Positions 42,060 through 53,929 of a stretch of DNA of 64,000 nt are shown here, in pieces. The position numbers and the translations under genes are program-made. The notes below the pieces were generated by a model. It searched no databases. It was not told where the DNA came from and saw nothing but the letters and a program-made list of their open reading frames with translations. Where the stretch lies: contig CM060734.1 in assembly GCA_030704615.1 (NCBI GenBank), positions 29,404,042-29,468,041 on the forward strand, written 5' to 3'. Position 1 is the stretch's first letter; each line of letters opens with the position of its first letter. Source of the DNA: Takakia lepidozioides (lineage: Eukaryota > Streptophyta > Takakiopsida > Takakiales > Takakiaceae).

Positions 42060-44372
42060 TTACTTAAAATTGTGTTTACCTTTAAAGCAACTCAGGCCTC
42101 CCAGTTGCATTTCGACATACTGCTCCCACTCTGGATGTGCAGCAAACAGTGTAGCCTCCTGCTCCTCATCAAGCCCTCCCCTCCAGTCATACTCTGACTC
42201 CATGAGGTCTTCTGGTAGCAGGTAGCCTACTAGATTTCTTAGTGGTGACTTGTATCTTGTGCTTCCCATCATGCACAGTCAGTAACTGGGAATTCCAGTC
42301 ATGGAATACCCTGGCCTGTTTCAGCCATGGTCGACCCAGCAATAAGGAGTAAGCTTCCATGACATCATCCATTTTCAACACAGTCACTGTGATCTTAAAG
42401 ATCATCTTGTGAATCTGTATCTTTACTCCTCTTATCAAGCCTAATGGTTGTACACTCCTTTGATCTACCATTGTTACTGTGAATGGAGCTGGTTTTATGT
42501 TACTTAGACCAAGCTTCTGCCTTAATTGATCTATCATAATATTCATTCCTGAGCCTCCATCTATCAGTACATCAGTCAGGTCTGTACTTCCAATTATCAA
42601 TTGGATTACCGACATGGAATCATCGAAGTCCATGACTGTTTCTCGCCCTTCAGGCTTCACATTATAACTTGTCATCTTGCTGTTCAGGTCTGTGTTCTCT
42701 GTCACATGAGCAATCTGATTGATTGCTTGATACAACCTGTGTCTACAATGGGGTGCCACAGCCAATAGCTGCCCAATTGTAATCTCAGCTTTGGACTGGC
42801 ATATTACTTCAGGCAAAGTCCCTTCATTATCTTGCACCTGTGAAGCCTCTTGCTCCACTTCCTCTACACCTTCTTCATCTTCTCTTTCAGAGTCAGAAGA
42901 ATCTGCCATAGGGATATCAGTATCCTTCTGCATTTCCCTTATGGTATCTGCCACTTCCTTGTGCAGTTCCTTCTCATCTCTCCAAGCCTCGTCATCTTCA
43001 GGCACATCACTGCCATCTTCATTAACATCTTCCTCCCCATCCCCTGGAGGTATTAGTTTAGCTTTGCTTCTGGTAACTATCATTGTACTTACTTCTGGTA
43101 CAAAACATGGCATAACCATGTGAGTTGCCACTATTGGGCCTTCATTCACAGGAGCTCTCATCTCATTCTGGTGCCTGATCCAGAATGGACAGGCTGCTTT
43201 GCGATGTCCTGCCTGGTTACAATAGTAACACAGTTCCTCACCATTGGGTCCTCGCCCTTGGTCTATTCTGGGATTATTCCTATAATCTTGATTCCCTGGC
43301 TGGTAATTCCCCCTTGGATTACCCTGATAGTTGCCTCTGGAATTGCCTTGGTAATTCCCTCTTGGATTACCTCTTCTTGCCATGCCATTATATATCCACC
43401 AGGCCTACCATAGTGGTCCTGATCATTGTTTCTTCTTGGCTGGGGTTGCACTTGATGCACCCTCACTTGCCTAGGTTCTCTTGCAGCTGTCCTTCTGTTG
43501 TAATAACAATTCTCAGTAGAATGGTTATCCATTTTACAGATAGTACAGTGTTTCTCCTTCATGTGGCATTCAGCTGTGGTATGGCCTTCATTCTGACATT
43601 TTGCACACCAAACACCCTTCCTCCAATGTGTTGCAGCCTCTATGACGTATTTTTTCAAGATTTCTTCCAATCTTTTTTCATAGTTGTCCCTCTTCAACTT
43701 TTCCTTCTTCTTGCTCTTCCTCCTGAGCTCGTGCTCTTCTTCCTCATCTGACTCATCTTCAGAGTCCTCATCTTCCTTTTTATCTCTCCTGAGCATTCTC
43801 AATTGCTCAATTCTGTTGGCTGTTTCGAATGCCTCCTCCACTGTATTATGGGGTAGCATATCCACTTTCTTTTGTAATTCAGGTCTTAGTCCACTCACAA
43901 ACCAAGTCTTCTGTAATCCTGGTGCCGGTACAACAGCCAGCTTTTTCATCATTAGCTCCATCTTTTCCATGTACTCTTCAACAGTTTCATGCTTTTTTTG
44001 TCTTAACTGTTGTAAACTCCCATACGCTTCATCCTCAGTTTTGCTTGTCCTGAACCTGTTTCGGAATGCTGTACTAAGGCCATTCCACGTTAGGAAATGA
44101 TTATTAGGAAACCTTGCATACCATTCACTTGCTTTCCTGATAAGTGAACAAGGAAACAGTCTCATCTTGGCATCATTGCCACTCTCATTGTTCACAATAC
44201 ACATGTGCTCAAATTGGCTGATGTGTACATCAGGATCCCATTTTCCTACATATATTGGAAAATGTGGTTTTGCCCGTGTTGGAGGTACCGCCATCTGTGG
44301 CCCTACACCCTGCCCTCTAACAGGTGCTGGTCCTCCTATTGGCCCGACTAGTACATACGCATGTAATGCCAT
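42060..44372 (-). pseudogene. Ty3/gypsy gag-protease, truncated before RT
   Basis: The first frame, 44372-43263, encodes gag: PHFPIYVGKWDPDVHISQFE, the capsid region SEWYARFPNNHFLTWNGLST, a Glu/Lys-rich segment, and knuckles CAKCQNEGHTTAEC and CTICKMDNHSTENC. The second frame, 43383-42187, overlaps it and encodes Arg/Gly/Asn repeats (RGNYQGNPRGNY), a third knuckle CYYCNQAGHRKAAC, an acidic linker and an aspartic protease (VLIDGGSGMNIM near 42555, LLGRPWL near 42330). The frames meet at about 43385, inside the repeats, either as a programmed frameshift or a mutation. Coding similarity ends near 42060 without RT. Confidence 0.85.
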
Positions 44373-44639
44373 ACAAAAGAACTAATCATGTCGTTAGAAA
44401 TGCGAAAATAATGAAAGACACGCCATGAAACAAAACAAAATGAAAATGAAATGAAATGAAACAAATGGTACTTTCTTACATCTGCGGAAAGCTCAAAGAG
44501 CTTATGATACAAAATGAAAAAGCCAAAGTAAAAAAGCAGCCCAAAGCTACTACTGCTCTGGGGATTGCCTAAGGGTCAAGGCCTCATGCACGTAAGCTGC
44601 TAAGCAATTGTGATCCTCATAATGCAAGGCTCAGTGACG

Positions 44640-46440
44640 AGTCCCATGGAATAGACCATCTACCCATACAGGTTTCTTGTAGCTATTGATCCACAGGGAA
44701 TCATAGGTAATCTTGTGCTTGAAATCTGGCCCTCTTGGATGAATCTGGACCCACACTCTCTTTGCTCCTTCAGCTACACATGCCTTTGCACAAATCATGC
44801 ATTCATCCTTGCCTCGCTGCTAGTAGCTGACAATGACAGCCTCGATTTATTCTAGGAAACATCCAACTCAGCTTCTCACACTAGTTCCTATGCTGAATGC
44901 GTCTGCTAGTCTATGAAATGTAACATGCATTCACCTTTTGCCTTGGTTGTCCCATCATTGACTGGGGCAGAATAGTATTCATTCCACAACTTCTCCTCAT
45001 CTCTGTTACTTGATTTTTGATACTTTCCTGTTGTCACATTGGCAGTATCATGTCAAAGTCACTCCAAACTAGATTCACTCAACCAGCTAACTTGCAGAAT
45101 TCAACATGGAAATTTAGGGCAGATTCTGATTAGAGGGAAAAACAAGGTGAAATGTGTTGAATAAGATGTCTTCATTAGCAGTGTCTGATTTTATAAATTG
45201 TGCCGCTGTTGCCAGTTGACCATCTACCCATGCAGGTTTGTTGTAGCTATAGAGTCAATCAGGAAGCCCGGCCCTCTTGGGTGAATCTGCACCCATACTC
45301 TATCCCTGCTCCTTCAACTATCTATGCCTCAGCACAAATCATGCATATATCATTGTCTTGCTGCTAGCAGCTGATGATGACAGCCTAGATTTGTTCTTAC
45401 ACCCCAACCCTATTTGGAAAAACAGGCTGAAATGTGTTGAGGAAGGCCCCTTCATTAGCAGCACCTCATTCTATCAATTGTGCTGCCGCTACTGTTTCCA
45501 CTTGCAACAATTGACCATCTACTCCAGCTGATTTCTTTTAGCTATTGATCCCTCAGCCTGAACCTGAACATGAATCCCTGGTCCCTCAGCTATCCCTGCC
45601 CGTGTACAGATCATGAATACATCCCTCAGCCTTGCTGTTAGCAGCAGACAGTGATGGCGTGAAGTTCTTCCAGAAAACACCCCAACCTAGGACTTAACAG
45701 TAGTTCCAATTCTGAATTGCAACTGCTTCTCTCTGTATTCGAACAAGCACTCACCTTTTTGTCTCCATTGTCCCCCCACTAACTGGGGTCGGAAAGTGTT
45801 CATCCCAAAGCTTCTCTTCATCTTGTTATTTGTTTTTGGGTACTTTCCTGCTGCCACATCAGCAGTAACTTGTCAAAGTCACTCCAAACCACCCCACATC
45901 CACCCAACGAGCTAACTTACAGCATTCAATATGCAAATTCAGGGCTGGGTCTGATGAGAGGGAAAAATAGGCTGAAATAGGTCGAAGAAGAAGGTGCCCT
46001 CACCACATTGTCCTCGACCTTGTGTCATGACCCATGGAGGATTTGACTGACCATGCACCCAAGAGGACCTCTTGTGTGTGCGAGGTGTGTGCTGCTTCCA
46101 CGGGGAATTGTAGGCAATCTGGAGCTTGAAATCCGGCCTTCTTGGATGAATCTGGACCCACACTGCTACCTGCTCCTTCAGCTATCCATGCCTCTGCACA
46201 AATCATGCATACATCCTTGCCTTGATGCTAGCAGCTGACAATAACACTCTAGAATTGTTCCAGCAAACACCCCAACCCTACTTATCACACTAGTTCCTAT
46301 GCTGACTTGCGTCTGCTTCCAACAGGCATTCACCTTTTTGCCTGGATTGTCCCACCATTGACTGGGGTCGGAACCGTATTCATTCCAAAACTTCTCCACA
46401 TCTCTATTATCTATTTTTCGATACTTTCCTGTTGACCACA
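44640..46440 (-). pseudogene. Relics of three PDF-motif gene starts (OSB-like)
   Basis: Repeated minus-strand exon pairs. Exon a is best at 46440-46330 (NRDVEKFWNEYGSDPSQWWD, then NPGKK with a GTGAAT donor); diverged copies lie at about 45845-45755 and 45015-44940. Exon b occurs at about 46165-46060, 45300-45220 and 44765-44650 (VQIHPRGPDFK..., WVDGQ). Together they match the PDF motif of plant organellar single-stranded DNA-binding (OSB) proteins: W-x-E-x3-DP-x-WWDN-R, PDFKHK, then WV. Stops and frameshifts show decay. Identification comes from motif recall. Confidence 0.65.
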
Positions 46441-46663
46441 TTGGCAGTAACATGTCAAAATCACTCCAACACCACCATAGATCCACCAACGAGCTAACTT
46501 GTAGAATTCAACATGAAAATTTAGGGACGACTCTGATAGCAGGGGAAAATAGGGTGAAATATGTTGAAGAAGGTACCTTCATTAGCAGTGGGCCTTGTTC
46601 TATCAATTGTGCTGCTGCCATTGCTGTTTCCAGTTGACCGTCTACCCACTTGTAGCCGTTGTG

Positions 46664-47860
46664 CTATTGAACAAGGTGCCCCCCCCCTTCCCCCATCATT
46701 TGATCATAGGTCTCCAAAGCCTGCATACCATGTCCCTGCTGTGCATACCCTGCAAGCATCGCGTTCCATGACACCACATTTGGTTCAGCCATAGTGTTGA
46801 AAACTCCCTTCGCATCCTTAATGCACCCACATTTGGCATAGACGTCCACCAGGGGAGTGTTCAGGATGACATCTGGTACAATTCCAGCTTTGATGATTTC
46901 ACCATGAACCTCTTTCCCCTTTTCCAGAGGTCCCAGGCTTGCACACACATTGCAAACATGCGGAAGAGTGATGTGGTTGGGCTTCACCCCTTTGCGCAAC
47001 ATTTGCTCATAGGTCGCCAAAGCATTCCTACCACACCCATGTTTGGTAAATCCTACCAACATTATATTCCACATGATCAAAGATCGTTGAGGCATTCTGT
47101 AGAAATCTTGGCGAGCATCCATGATGCTCCCACACTTAACATACATGTTGACAAGGGTGTTGACACGAAAAAACATTTGGCATGAATCCACCTTGGATAA
47201 TGTGAGTGTGCACCTGATTCCAACTTCCAGACCTAGAGCCTTTGTCAGTCTGCCTGCCTCACAAAGCATCTTCACATGCCCCGCAGAAAAGGCATTGTGG
47301 ACTCCCTCTCTTGATCCTCTTTCAGAAGCTGCGGTCATGGTTAAGGACGTGCTTGATTTTTTCAATTGTGCCGCTGCAGCTATTGACTTTAGTTGACCAT
47401 CTACCCATTTAGGTTTCTTGTAGCTATTGATCCACATGGAATCACAGGTAATCTGGAGCTTGAAGTCCGGCCCTCTTGGATGAATCTGGACCCACACTCT
47501 ATCCCTTCTCCTTCAGCTATCCATGCCTCTGCACAAATCATGCATTCATCCTTGCCTTGCTGCTAGCAGCTGACAATGACAACCTAGGAAACACCCAATC
47601 ACACTAGTTCTTATGCTGAATTACGTCTACTACTCTCTGTCATCTAATAGGCATTCAACTTTTTGCCTCGGTTGTTCCACCATTCACTGGGGTCAACAAA
47701 GTATTCATTCCACATCTTCTCCTCATCTCTGTTATCTGTTTTGGATACTTTCCTGCTGCCACATCGGTAGTTACTTGTCATAGTCATTCCAAACCACCAC
47801 AGATCCACCCAAAACTTACAGAATTCAATATACATCTCAGGGCCGAGTCTGATGAGAGGG
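46664..47860 (-). pseudogene. PDF-PPR gene, best-preserved unit, 3' truncated
   Basis: Exon a (about 47860-47665) ends with NRDEEKMWNEYFVDPSEWWN and NRGKK. Exon b is a 277-codon frame from 47497: VQIHPRGPDFKLQITCDSMW, SYKKPKWVDGQL, a linker, then PPR repeats of PLS type: LVNMYVKCGSIMDARQDFYR and MPQRSLIMWNIMLVGFTKHG, CASLGPLEKGKEVHGEIIKA, and LVDVYAKCGCIKDAKGVFNT followed by VVSWNAMLAGYAQQGHGMQA. The frame is lost in a C-run near 46680 and no DYW or E domain follows. The donor of exon a is altered (TTGAAT against GTGAAT in other units). PPR proteins bind organellar RNA and the OSB PDF motif binds single-stranded DNA; the fusion would be organelle-targeted, by inference. Confidence 0.65.
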
Positions 47861-47932
47861 CAAAACAGGCTGAAATAGGTCGAAGAAGAATGTGCCCTCA
47901 CCACATTGTCCTCGACGATTCAATATGTAAAT

Positions 47933-48778
47933 TCAGGGCCGAGTCTGATGAGAGGGAAAAATAGGCTGAAATAGGTCGAAGAAGAAGGTGCCCTCACCAC
48001 ATTCTCCAAGGCCTCCATACCACGCCCCTGCTGTGCACACCCTGCAAGCATCGTGTTCCACGTGATGAAATATCGTTGAGGCATTCTGTTGAACACTTGG
48101 TGAGCATCCATGATGCTCCCGCACATAACATACATGTTGACAAGGGTGTTGAGTAGAAAAATATTTGGCGTGCACTTTGGATAATATGAGTGTGCACCTG
48201 CTTTCTAGCTTCACTTGGCCTTTCATCTTGATGCACTTATGCAAGAGACAGACATACGTATCTGAATCTGCTGAAATGCCTCCTTGGTTTAAAGTCAGTA
48301 GAGCCTCTTTCAGTCTGCCTGCCAAAGCATCTTCACATGCCCATAAGTGCCACAAGAGGCATTGTGGACTCCCTCTCTTGATCCTCTTCCAGAAGTTGTG
48401 GTCATGGTTGAGGTGGCAAACATGTTCACCAGGGTTTTGTTCAGAATGACATCTGGTACAATTCCAACTCTGAAGATGTCACCATGGACCTCTTTCCCCT
48501 TTTCCAAAGCTGCCAGGACAGTGTTCTGATTGACATTTGGCACAATTCTAGCTTTGATGATATCCCCATGCACCTCTTGCCCTTCTCCAGGCCGGCTGCC
48601 AGGCTTGCACAAGCATTGCAAATGCACACAAACATGATGTGCTTCCCCCATCATTTGCTCATAGCTCTCCAAAGCCTCCATCCCACGTCCCTGCCGTGCA
48701 TACCATGCAAGCATCGCACTCCACGACACCACATCTCGTTCAGCCATAGTGTCGAACACTCCCTTTGCATCCTAGATC
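47933..48778 (-). pseudogene. PPR gene fragments
   Basis: Minus-strand pieces in changing frames: MYVMCGSIMDAHQVFNRMPQ near 48130-48070, LKEALLTLNQGGISADSDTY (an L-type repeat start) near 48320-48250, and MAERDVVSWSAMLAWYARQG near 48750-48690. Several stops are present. They are colinear with parts of the PPR unit at 46664-47497 and come from a duplicated, rearranged copy. Confidence 0.7.
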
Positions 48779-49504
48779 CTAGATCCCTTTGCACCCACAT
48801 TTTGTAAACAGGTCCACCAGGGTATGGTTCAGAATGACATTTGGTACAATTCCAGCTCTGAAGATGTCGCCATGGACCTCTTCCCCCTTTTCCAGAGCTG
48901 CCAGGGTAGTGTTCATAATGACATTTGGTACAATTCCAGCTTTGATGATACCCCATGCACCTCTTTGCCCTCGTCCAGGCTCGATGCACCCACATTTCGC
49001 ATACATGTCCACCAGGGTATGGTTCAGACTGACATTTGGTACAATTCCAGCTCTAAAGGTGTCGCCATGGACCTCTTTCCCCTTTTCCAGAGCTGCCAGG
49101 GCAGTGTTCAGAATGACATTTGGTACAATTCCAGCTTTGATGATATCCCCATGCACCTCTTTACCCTCGTCCAGGGCTGCCAGGCTTGCACAAGCATTGC
49201 AAATGCACACAAAGTGGCCGGGATTCACCCCCTCCCCCATCATTGGATCATAGGTCTCCAAAGCCTCCATCCCACGTCCCTGTTGTGCATACCCTGCAAG
49301 CATCGCACTCCACAACACCACATCTCGTTCAGCCATAGTGTCGAAAACTCCCTTTGCATCCTCAATGCATCCACATTTGGCATACATGTCTAGGTCAGGG
49401 CAGTGTTCAGAATGACATCCGGTGCAATTCCAGCTTTGACCGATGTCACCATGGACCTCGTTCCCCTTTTCCAGGCTTGCACACGTCATTGCAAACACAT
49501 ACAA
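48779..49504 (-). pseudogene. PPR fragment with amplified half-repeat module
   Basis: An open minus-strand frame of 241 codons. After DMYAKCGCIEDAKGVFDTMA and RDVVLWSAMLAGYAQQGRGM it contains four tandem copies of a ~31-residue piece (EVHGDIFRAGIVPNVILN plus TxLAALEKGK), each only part of a normal PPR repeat. Start and stop are not those of a full gene, and flanking frames hold more PPR pieces. Confidence 0.65.
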
Positions 49505-50150
49505 ATGCGATGTGGTTGGGCTCCACCCCTTCGCGCATCATTTGCTCACAGGTCTCCAAAGCATTCGTACCACGCCCATGCTTGGTAATCCTGCCAACAT
49601 TATATTCCACGTGATCAAAGATCGTTGAGGCATTCTGTGTTGAACACTTGGTGATCATCCATGATGCTCCCCTTAACATACATGTTGACAAGGTTGTTGA
49701 GTAGAGAAATGCTCGGCGTGAATCCACTTTGGACAACGTGAGTGTGCACCTACTTTCCAACTTCTAGGCCTTTCATCTTGATGCACTTATGCAAGAGACA
49801 CACATACGTATCTACATCTGTTGAAATGCCTCTTTGGTTTAAAGTTTGTAGAGCCTCTTTCAGTCTGCCTGCCTCATAAAGCATCTTCACATGCCCATAA
49901 GTGTCAGAAGAGGCATTGTGGACTCCCTCGCTTGATCCTCTTCCAGAAGCTGTGGTCATGGTTGAGGTGCCTGATTTTATCAACTGTGCCGCTACAGCTG
50001 CCGCTTCCAGCTAACCATCTACCCCTGGAGGTTTCTTGTAGCTATCCTTCACAGGGATCCATAGGTAATCTGGAGCTTGAAATCCGACCCTCTTGGATGA
50101 ATATGGACCCACACTCTATCCTGCTCCTTCAGCTATCACTGCCTCTGCAC
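49446..50150 (-). pseudogene. PPR fragment plus PDF exon relic
   Basis: Minus strand from about 50110: a PDF exon b relic (IHPRGSDFK-like), then a linker (TTASGRGSSEGVHNASSDTY, GHVKMLYEAGRLKEALQTLN) at 49983-49760. A PPR piece with MLRGASWMITKCSTQNAST follows at 49690-49620. Frame changes prevent a product. The order repeats that of the unit at 46664-47860. Confidence 0.65.
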
Positions 50151-50152
50151 AA

Positions 50153-50470
50153 TCATGCATACATCCTTGCCTTGCTGCCAATGCGATCATCGCACTCCAC
50201 GACACCACATCTCGTTGAGCCACAGTCGAACACTACCTTCGCATCTTCAATGCGACCGCATTCCGCATACATGTCCACCAGGGCGGTGTTCAAAACGACA
50301 AACCCTACAATTCCAGCTTTCACGATGTCACCATGGACCTTCCATGTCACTTCCAGGCGGAGGCAGTACATATTAAAATATATATTCCCCAAGGCCACAT
50401 TTTCTTTACCTGTTTTTGTGAAACACACGTCAGCAAATGTCACGGGTGCAATCAATGCGCAGTGGTTCAT
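50153..50470 (-). pseudogene. PPR-like 3' fragment
   Basis: A minus-strand frame with GDIVKAGIVGFVVLNTALVD, MYAECGRIEDAKVVFDCGST and a unique N-terminal part. It is the outermost piece of the PPR array, truncated on both sides. Confidence 0.5.
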
Positions 50471-50812
50471 GGAGTCGTTGAGTCGATTACATATTCACTT
50501 TAATGAATAAATATCTTTATTCCTTTAATCAAATTATGAATGAAAAATTTCTAGTCGCATGTGCAGTAATTAGAACCACTTGTAATTTCCGCTTTTTCAA
50601 ATTTTATGTATTTACGCAATTAATTAAATAGCCCGGATTTTTGCTACTACTCCGGAGTCGTTGACCCCACTTTTGCCCGCCGTCTGAAATGCCCCCGTGG
50701 GCCCACATTGTCCATTTCGACTCTCTAGTAGTCCCGCTTACTGCCAAGTGGTTCCCGGAGTGGTTGGCGGACACCCAGTCGATTCGGAAAAAACACGAAT
50801 GCTTCTAGTGAT
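50471..50812. other. No recognised gene
   Basis: An AT-rich stretch and then a GC-rich segment. Nothing codes recognisably. Confidence 0.4.
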
Positions 50813-51591
50813 GTGATAGCATTGCTATCCATTAAACGAGTGGAGTTTGAAAGCTGGGAGGAACGGAAAGTGAATGTTTACACTCACATGCATGAAGAAC
50901 TTGTACTGGTAAAGAATTGGATTCCTAAGGATATCCTGTGGATCAAACTTACACCAAGAACAGATTTTCAGACGTGCTTGCCATATGGTTATATGGTAAC
51001 GGAGCCTTCTAGTATAGCCAAGGGTGCATTAAAACTTGAAAGAAATCCAGGCATATACGAGAGATACTATAGAAGAGAGTTTTGGTTATTGCCTCATTAA
51101 AGATATGAAAGACATGTGACATGAGTGATGAAAGAGAAGCTAGACTCCACAGATATTCAGCAAAAATAAATAAATTATTTGAAAGCTAATTATCCATATC
51201 TTTGGGAGAGAGGAATAGTAAAAGCCGCTCGACATTTGGCGACCATACTGGGGAACTGAGTCAAGAACAACCAGATGTGACAGGCATCTGGTGGGATCAT
51301 GGTGGATGGAGAATTAAAGAATTTGATGTGAATCAAATTCCATGTGGAACTGAGAAAGAAAGATTGTCCAAACAATTCTTTCAGAGGTTCTTGGAATTGC
51401 CAGACGGTTGCAAAGAAAACATTCTTAAGAGAGTGCATGATATTGATCCAGAGTGGGGTCTGGAAAAAGTAGTGATAAAGATTTATCAAGTGGCCTGTAA
51501 AGGGAGAGCAAGTTGGTTACCAATATGGGTTTATGCACTAGAAGCATTCGTGTCATTTACTACTGGGGTAACGACTCATTTTGAGTCGTAA
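50813..51591 (+). other. Unrecognised open frames
   Basis: Two adjacent plus-strand frames, 50813-51100 and 51202-51591, have natural-looking composition (RVEFESWEERKVNVYTHMHE; WWDHGGWRIKEFDVNQIPCG; FFQRFLELPDGCKENILKRV). The interval between them shows stops in all frames. They could be parts of one decayed gene. I recognise no family. Confidence 0.35.
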
Positions 51592-52089
51592 AAGTCAAAA
51601 AATTGGGATCGACTAGAAGTTACAAACAATTAGTTAAAACAGACGTGGAAGTTGGATTGGCCATCTAATGATTGGAGTGGTAAAGGACGCAGACGCGCAA
51701 ACAACTGCTCAGCGATTATTGCGATTAATGCTGAAGAACCACGTGGCGTAACCAGGCGGGCCGCCCGTGTGTCTGACTTTTTGGGCTGACTTTGACTTTT
51801 CCCTCCGAATGAGTGGACTAACTCACCGGAGCGCGGTGACACATGGACGCGGACGTGGACGCCGACATGGATGACGATGTGGATGTCAACGTGGCGAAGC
51901 CACGGCGAGCAGCACTGCCGCCACGTGGTAGTTGACCACATAACTTGCAGTGCTACATGCCCAGTGACAACTGCGACTGCAGAAATCGGCGCAACCACTG
52001 CTTTACTACTTTAAATGAAGTGCTCGAAATTACTTGAATAATCACTCATAGTGGTTCATGCTTTGAAGTTTTGGTGTTTGTAATGTGCA
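51592..52089. other. No recognised gene
   Basis: Includes a short degenerate GTGGACG-type simple repeat near 51845-51900. No coding evidence. Confidence 0.4.
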
Positions 52090-52731
52090 ACTCTACAGCT
52101 TGCATGAATCAAACATCATCTCGTCGTATGTGTAATCTCCATCCCCTATGCTCTAAGATCGTGCTCTCCCCTTGATCTCCAAGTCGTGATCCAAGAAGCA
52201 ACCCCCTCCCTGTTGCTACTCTGCCTATTTTACCTGCAAGCTGTTCCAACCGCCTAACTAACTAACTGTCATCCAAGACAGAATGCACGCTCCCTGTGCA
52301 AATGTCGTTCCCACATAGTCGTTCCCTGCCAATGATAACCGTTCCCTGTGTACGCTGCGACGGGCTGTGCCAAGCTGTGTCGGGCTGTGACTGTGCCGAG
52401 CTGTGACTGGCTGTGTCGGGCTGTGACTGACTGTGTGAGGCTGTGTCTGACTGTGGTGGGACGTGTCTGACTGTGGTAGGCTGTGGTAGGCTGTGTAAGG
52501 CTGTGACTGACTGTGTTAAGCTGTGTCAGGCTGTGTCTAACTGTGTAAGACTGTGACAAGCTGTGTAAGGCTGTGTCAGACTGTATAAGGCTGTGACTGA
52601 CTGTGTGAGCCTACCTACCACCCCTAAGGCCCGTGTCTGAGCCTACCATCCGTAAGTCTGCGCAAAATTAAGGGTACCCCACAGAACCCGTAAAACTGTC
52701 TAAGTCCCAGATAGCCCTCTAACAACACGGA
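52090..52731 (-). repeat. LTR-like element with internal CTGTG minisatellite (copy B)
   Basis: Minus strand: begins TGTTAGAGGGCTATCTGGGA at 52731, has the GGGTACCCTTAATTTTGCGC segment, and a minisatellite of ~10-bp CACAG units (about 52350-52610). GATAACGGTTCCCTG follows, with an LTR-like end near GTTGCACATTACA. It matches copy A (15405-15833) in outer segments and minisatellite, in the opposite orientation. The solo-LTR interpretation is inferred from TG...CA ends and lack of coding sequence. Confidence 0.65.
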
Positions 52732-53929
52732 CTTATGCTTTTACTATCACTATCATGCTTACCACTGATACTATGAACTCTTACTTCCCACATCTTCGTC
52801 ACTCAAGGACTCATGTACTACACATATACATATGTACTACACGAGCTCCGCTCCCTGCTTCAATTCCTAATATATACTTCCCATTAAGTGTTCCTTGTCC
52901 TAACCCCCACTTATTTCTTACAGGCTTTCTCCCAAGTGACGACCGTTCAACATTTTCATGCTCTCTTTCACAAGCTACTCGGATATACTGGCTCTCTCTA
53001 TTTCAAACAATTCTACACGTACGCAACTCTCCCCAAGTATTTTCCCACAGTGATTTTTCCTCCTATCTTTCAAGTGAATATCATCCATCACTCTCCAGCT
53101 CTCTTTCAACTGAATATCATCCATCATTCTCCAGCTCTCTTTCAAGTGAATATCATTCATCACTCTCCAGCTCTCTTTCAAGTGAATATCATCCATCACT
53201 CTGCAACTCTCTTTCACAAGCGACTCGGAACCACTGACTCTCTAATAAAAACACAATTTCACAGTCCTACGGTTTATCCACTTTCGTTACACCGAATGAC
53301 ATTTACAAAATACGTGGTTATTACTCTCATACATGTTATCTCTCAAGTGAATATCACCCACCATCTTCCAGTTCTCTTTCACAAGTTACTCGAAACTACT
53401 GGCTCTTTGTAGGAAAAACAATCTCACGCTCCTGCTACCCTACCCACGTATTTTCACACAGTGATTTATCCACTCTCTTTACACCAAATGACATTTGTAA
53501 AATACGCAGTTATTACTCTTTTACATGTTTTTTCTCAATTGTATATTATCCACTGTCCTGCAGTATTCTTTCAGAAGTCACTCGGACCTACTGGCTTCCT
53601 AAGAGTAAAACAATCTCACGCCCCTGCTACCCTACCCACGTATTTTCACACAGTGGTTTACCCATTTTCTTTACACCGAGTGACATTTGTAAAATATGCC
53701 TTATACCATGTGCTATCCCCCTCTGTCTCCAATACCCACGAGCAACTGTCACTTCATTCATCTGCATATACTTTCATCCACGTTCCTGCCCATATCCCCC
53801 GGTTATCAGCGTCACGTCCGTCGGTCAGCGTCAGGTTACGTCAGACCTAACGCTGAGGGGACCTCCGTCACGTTGGGTTCCGGGAATATTCCAGTAAAAA
53901 AAAACTAGGTAAAATATTGCCACTTAAGC
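52732..53929. repeat. Tandem repeats with ~36-bp and ~190-bp units
   Basis: At about 53065-53210, four to five direct units of CTCTTTCAAGTGAATATCAT plus CCATCACTCTCCAG. Around this, a larger ~190-bp unit (TTATCCACT-T-TTTACACC and ATGACATTTGTAAAATACG) recurs near 53270, 53465 and 53655. The open frames here repeat with the units and are not accepted as genes. Confidence 0.8.

Noticed and set aside
42791-44100. Plus-strand Ser-rich and Leu-rich frames
   Set aside because: Antisense shadows of the gypsy gag-protease acidic segments.
51630-51998. Minus-strand frame with Val/His-rich repeats
   Set aside because: Product of a simple GTGGACG-type repeat; no domain.
52755-53850. Ser/Leu/Phe-rich open frames as a protein gene
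   Set aside because: They repeat with the 36-bp and 190-bp DNA units and have no domain or start context.
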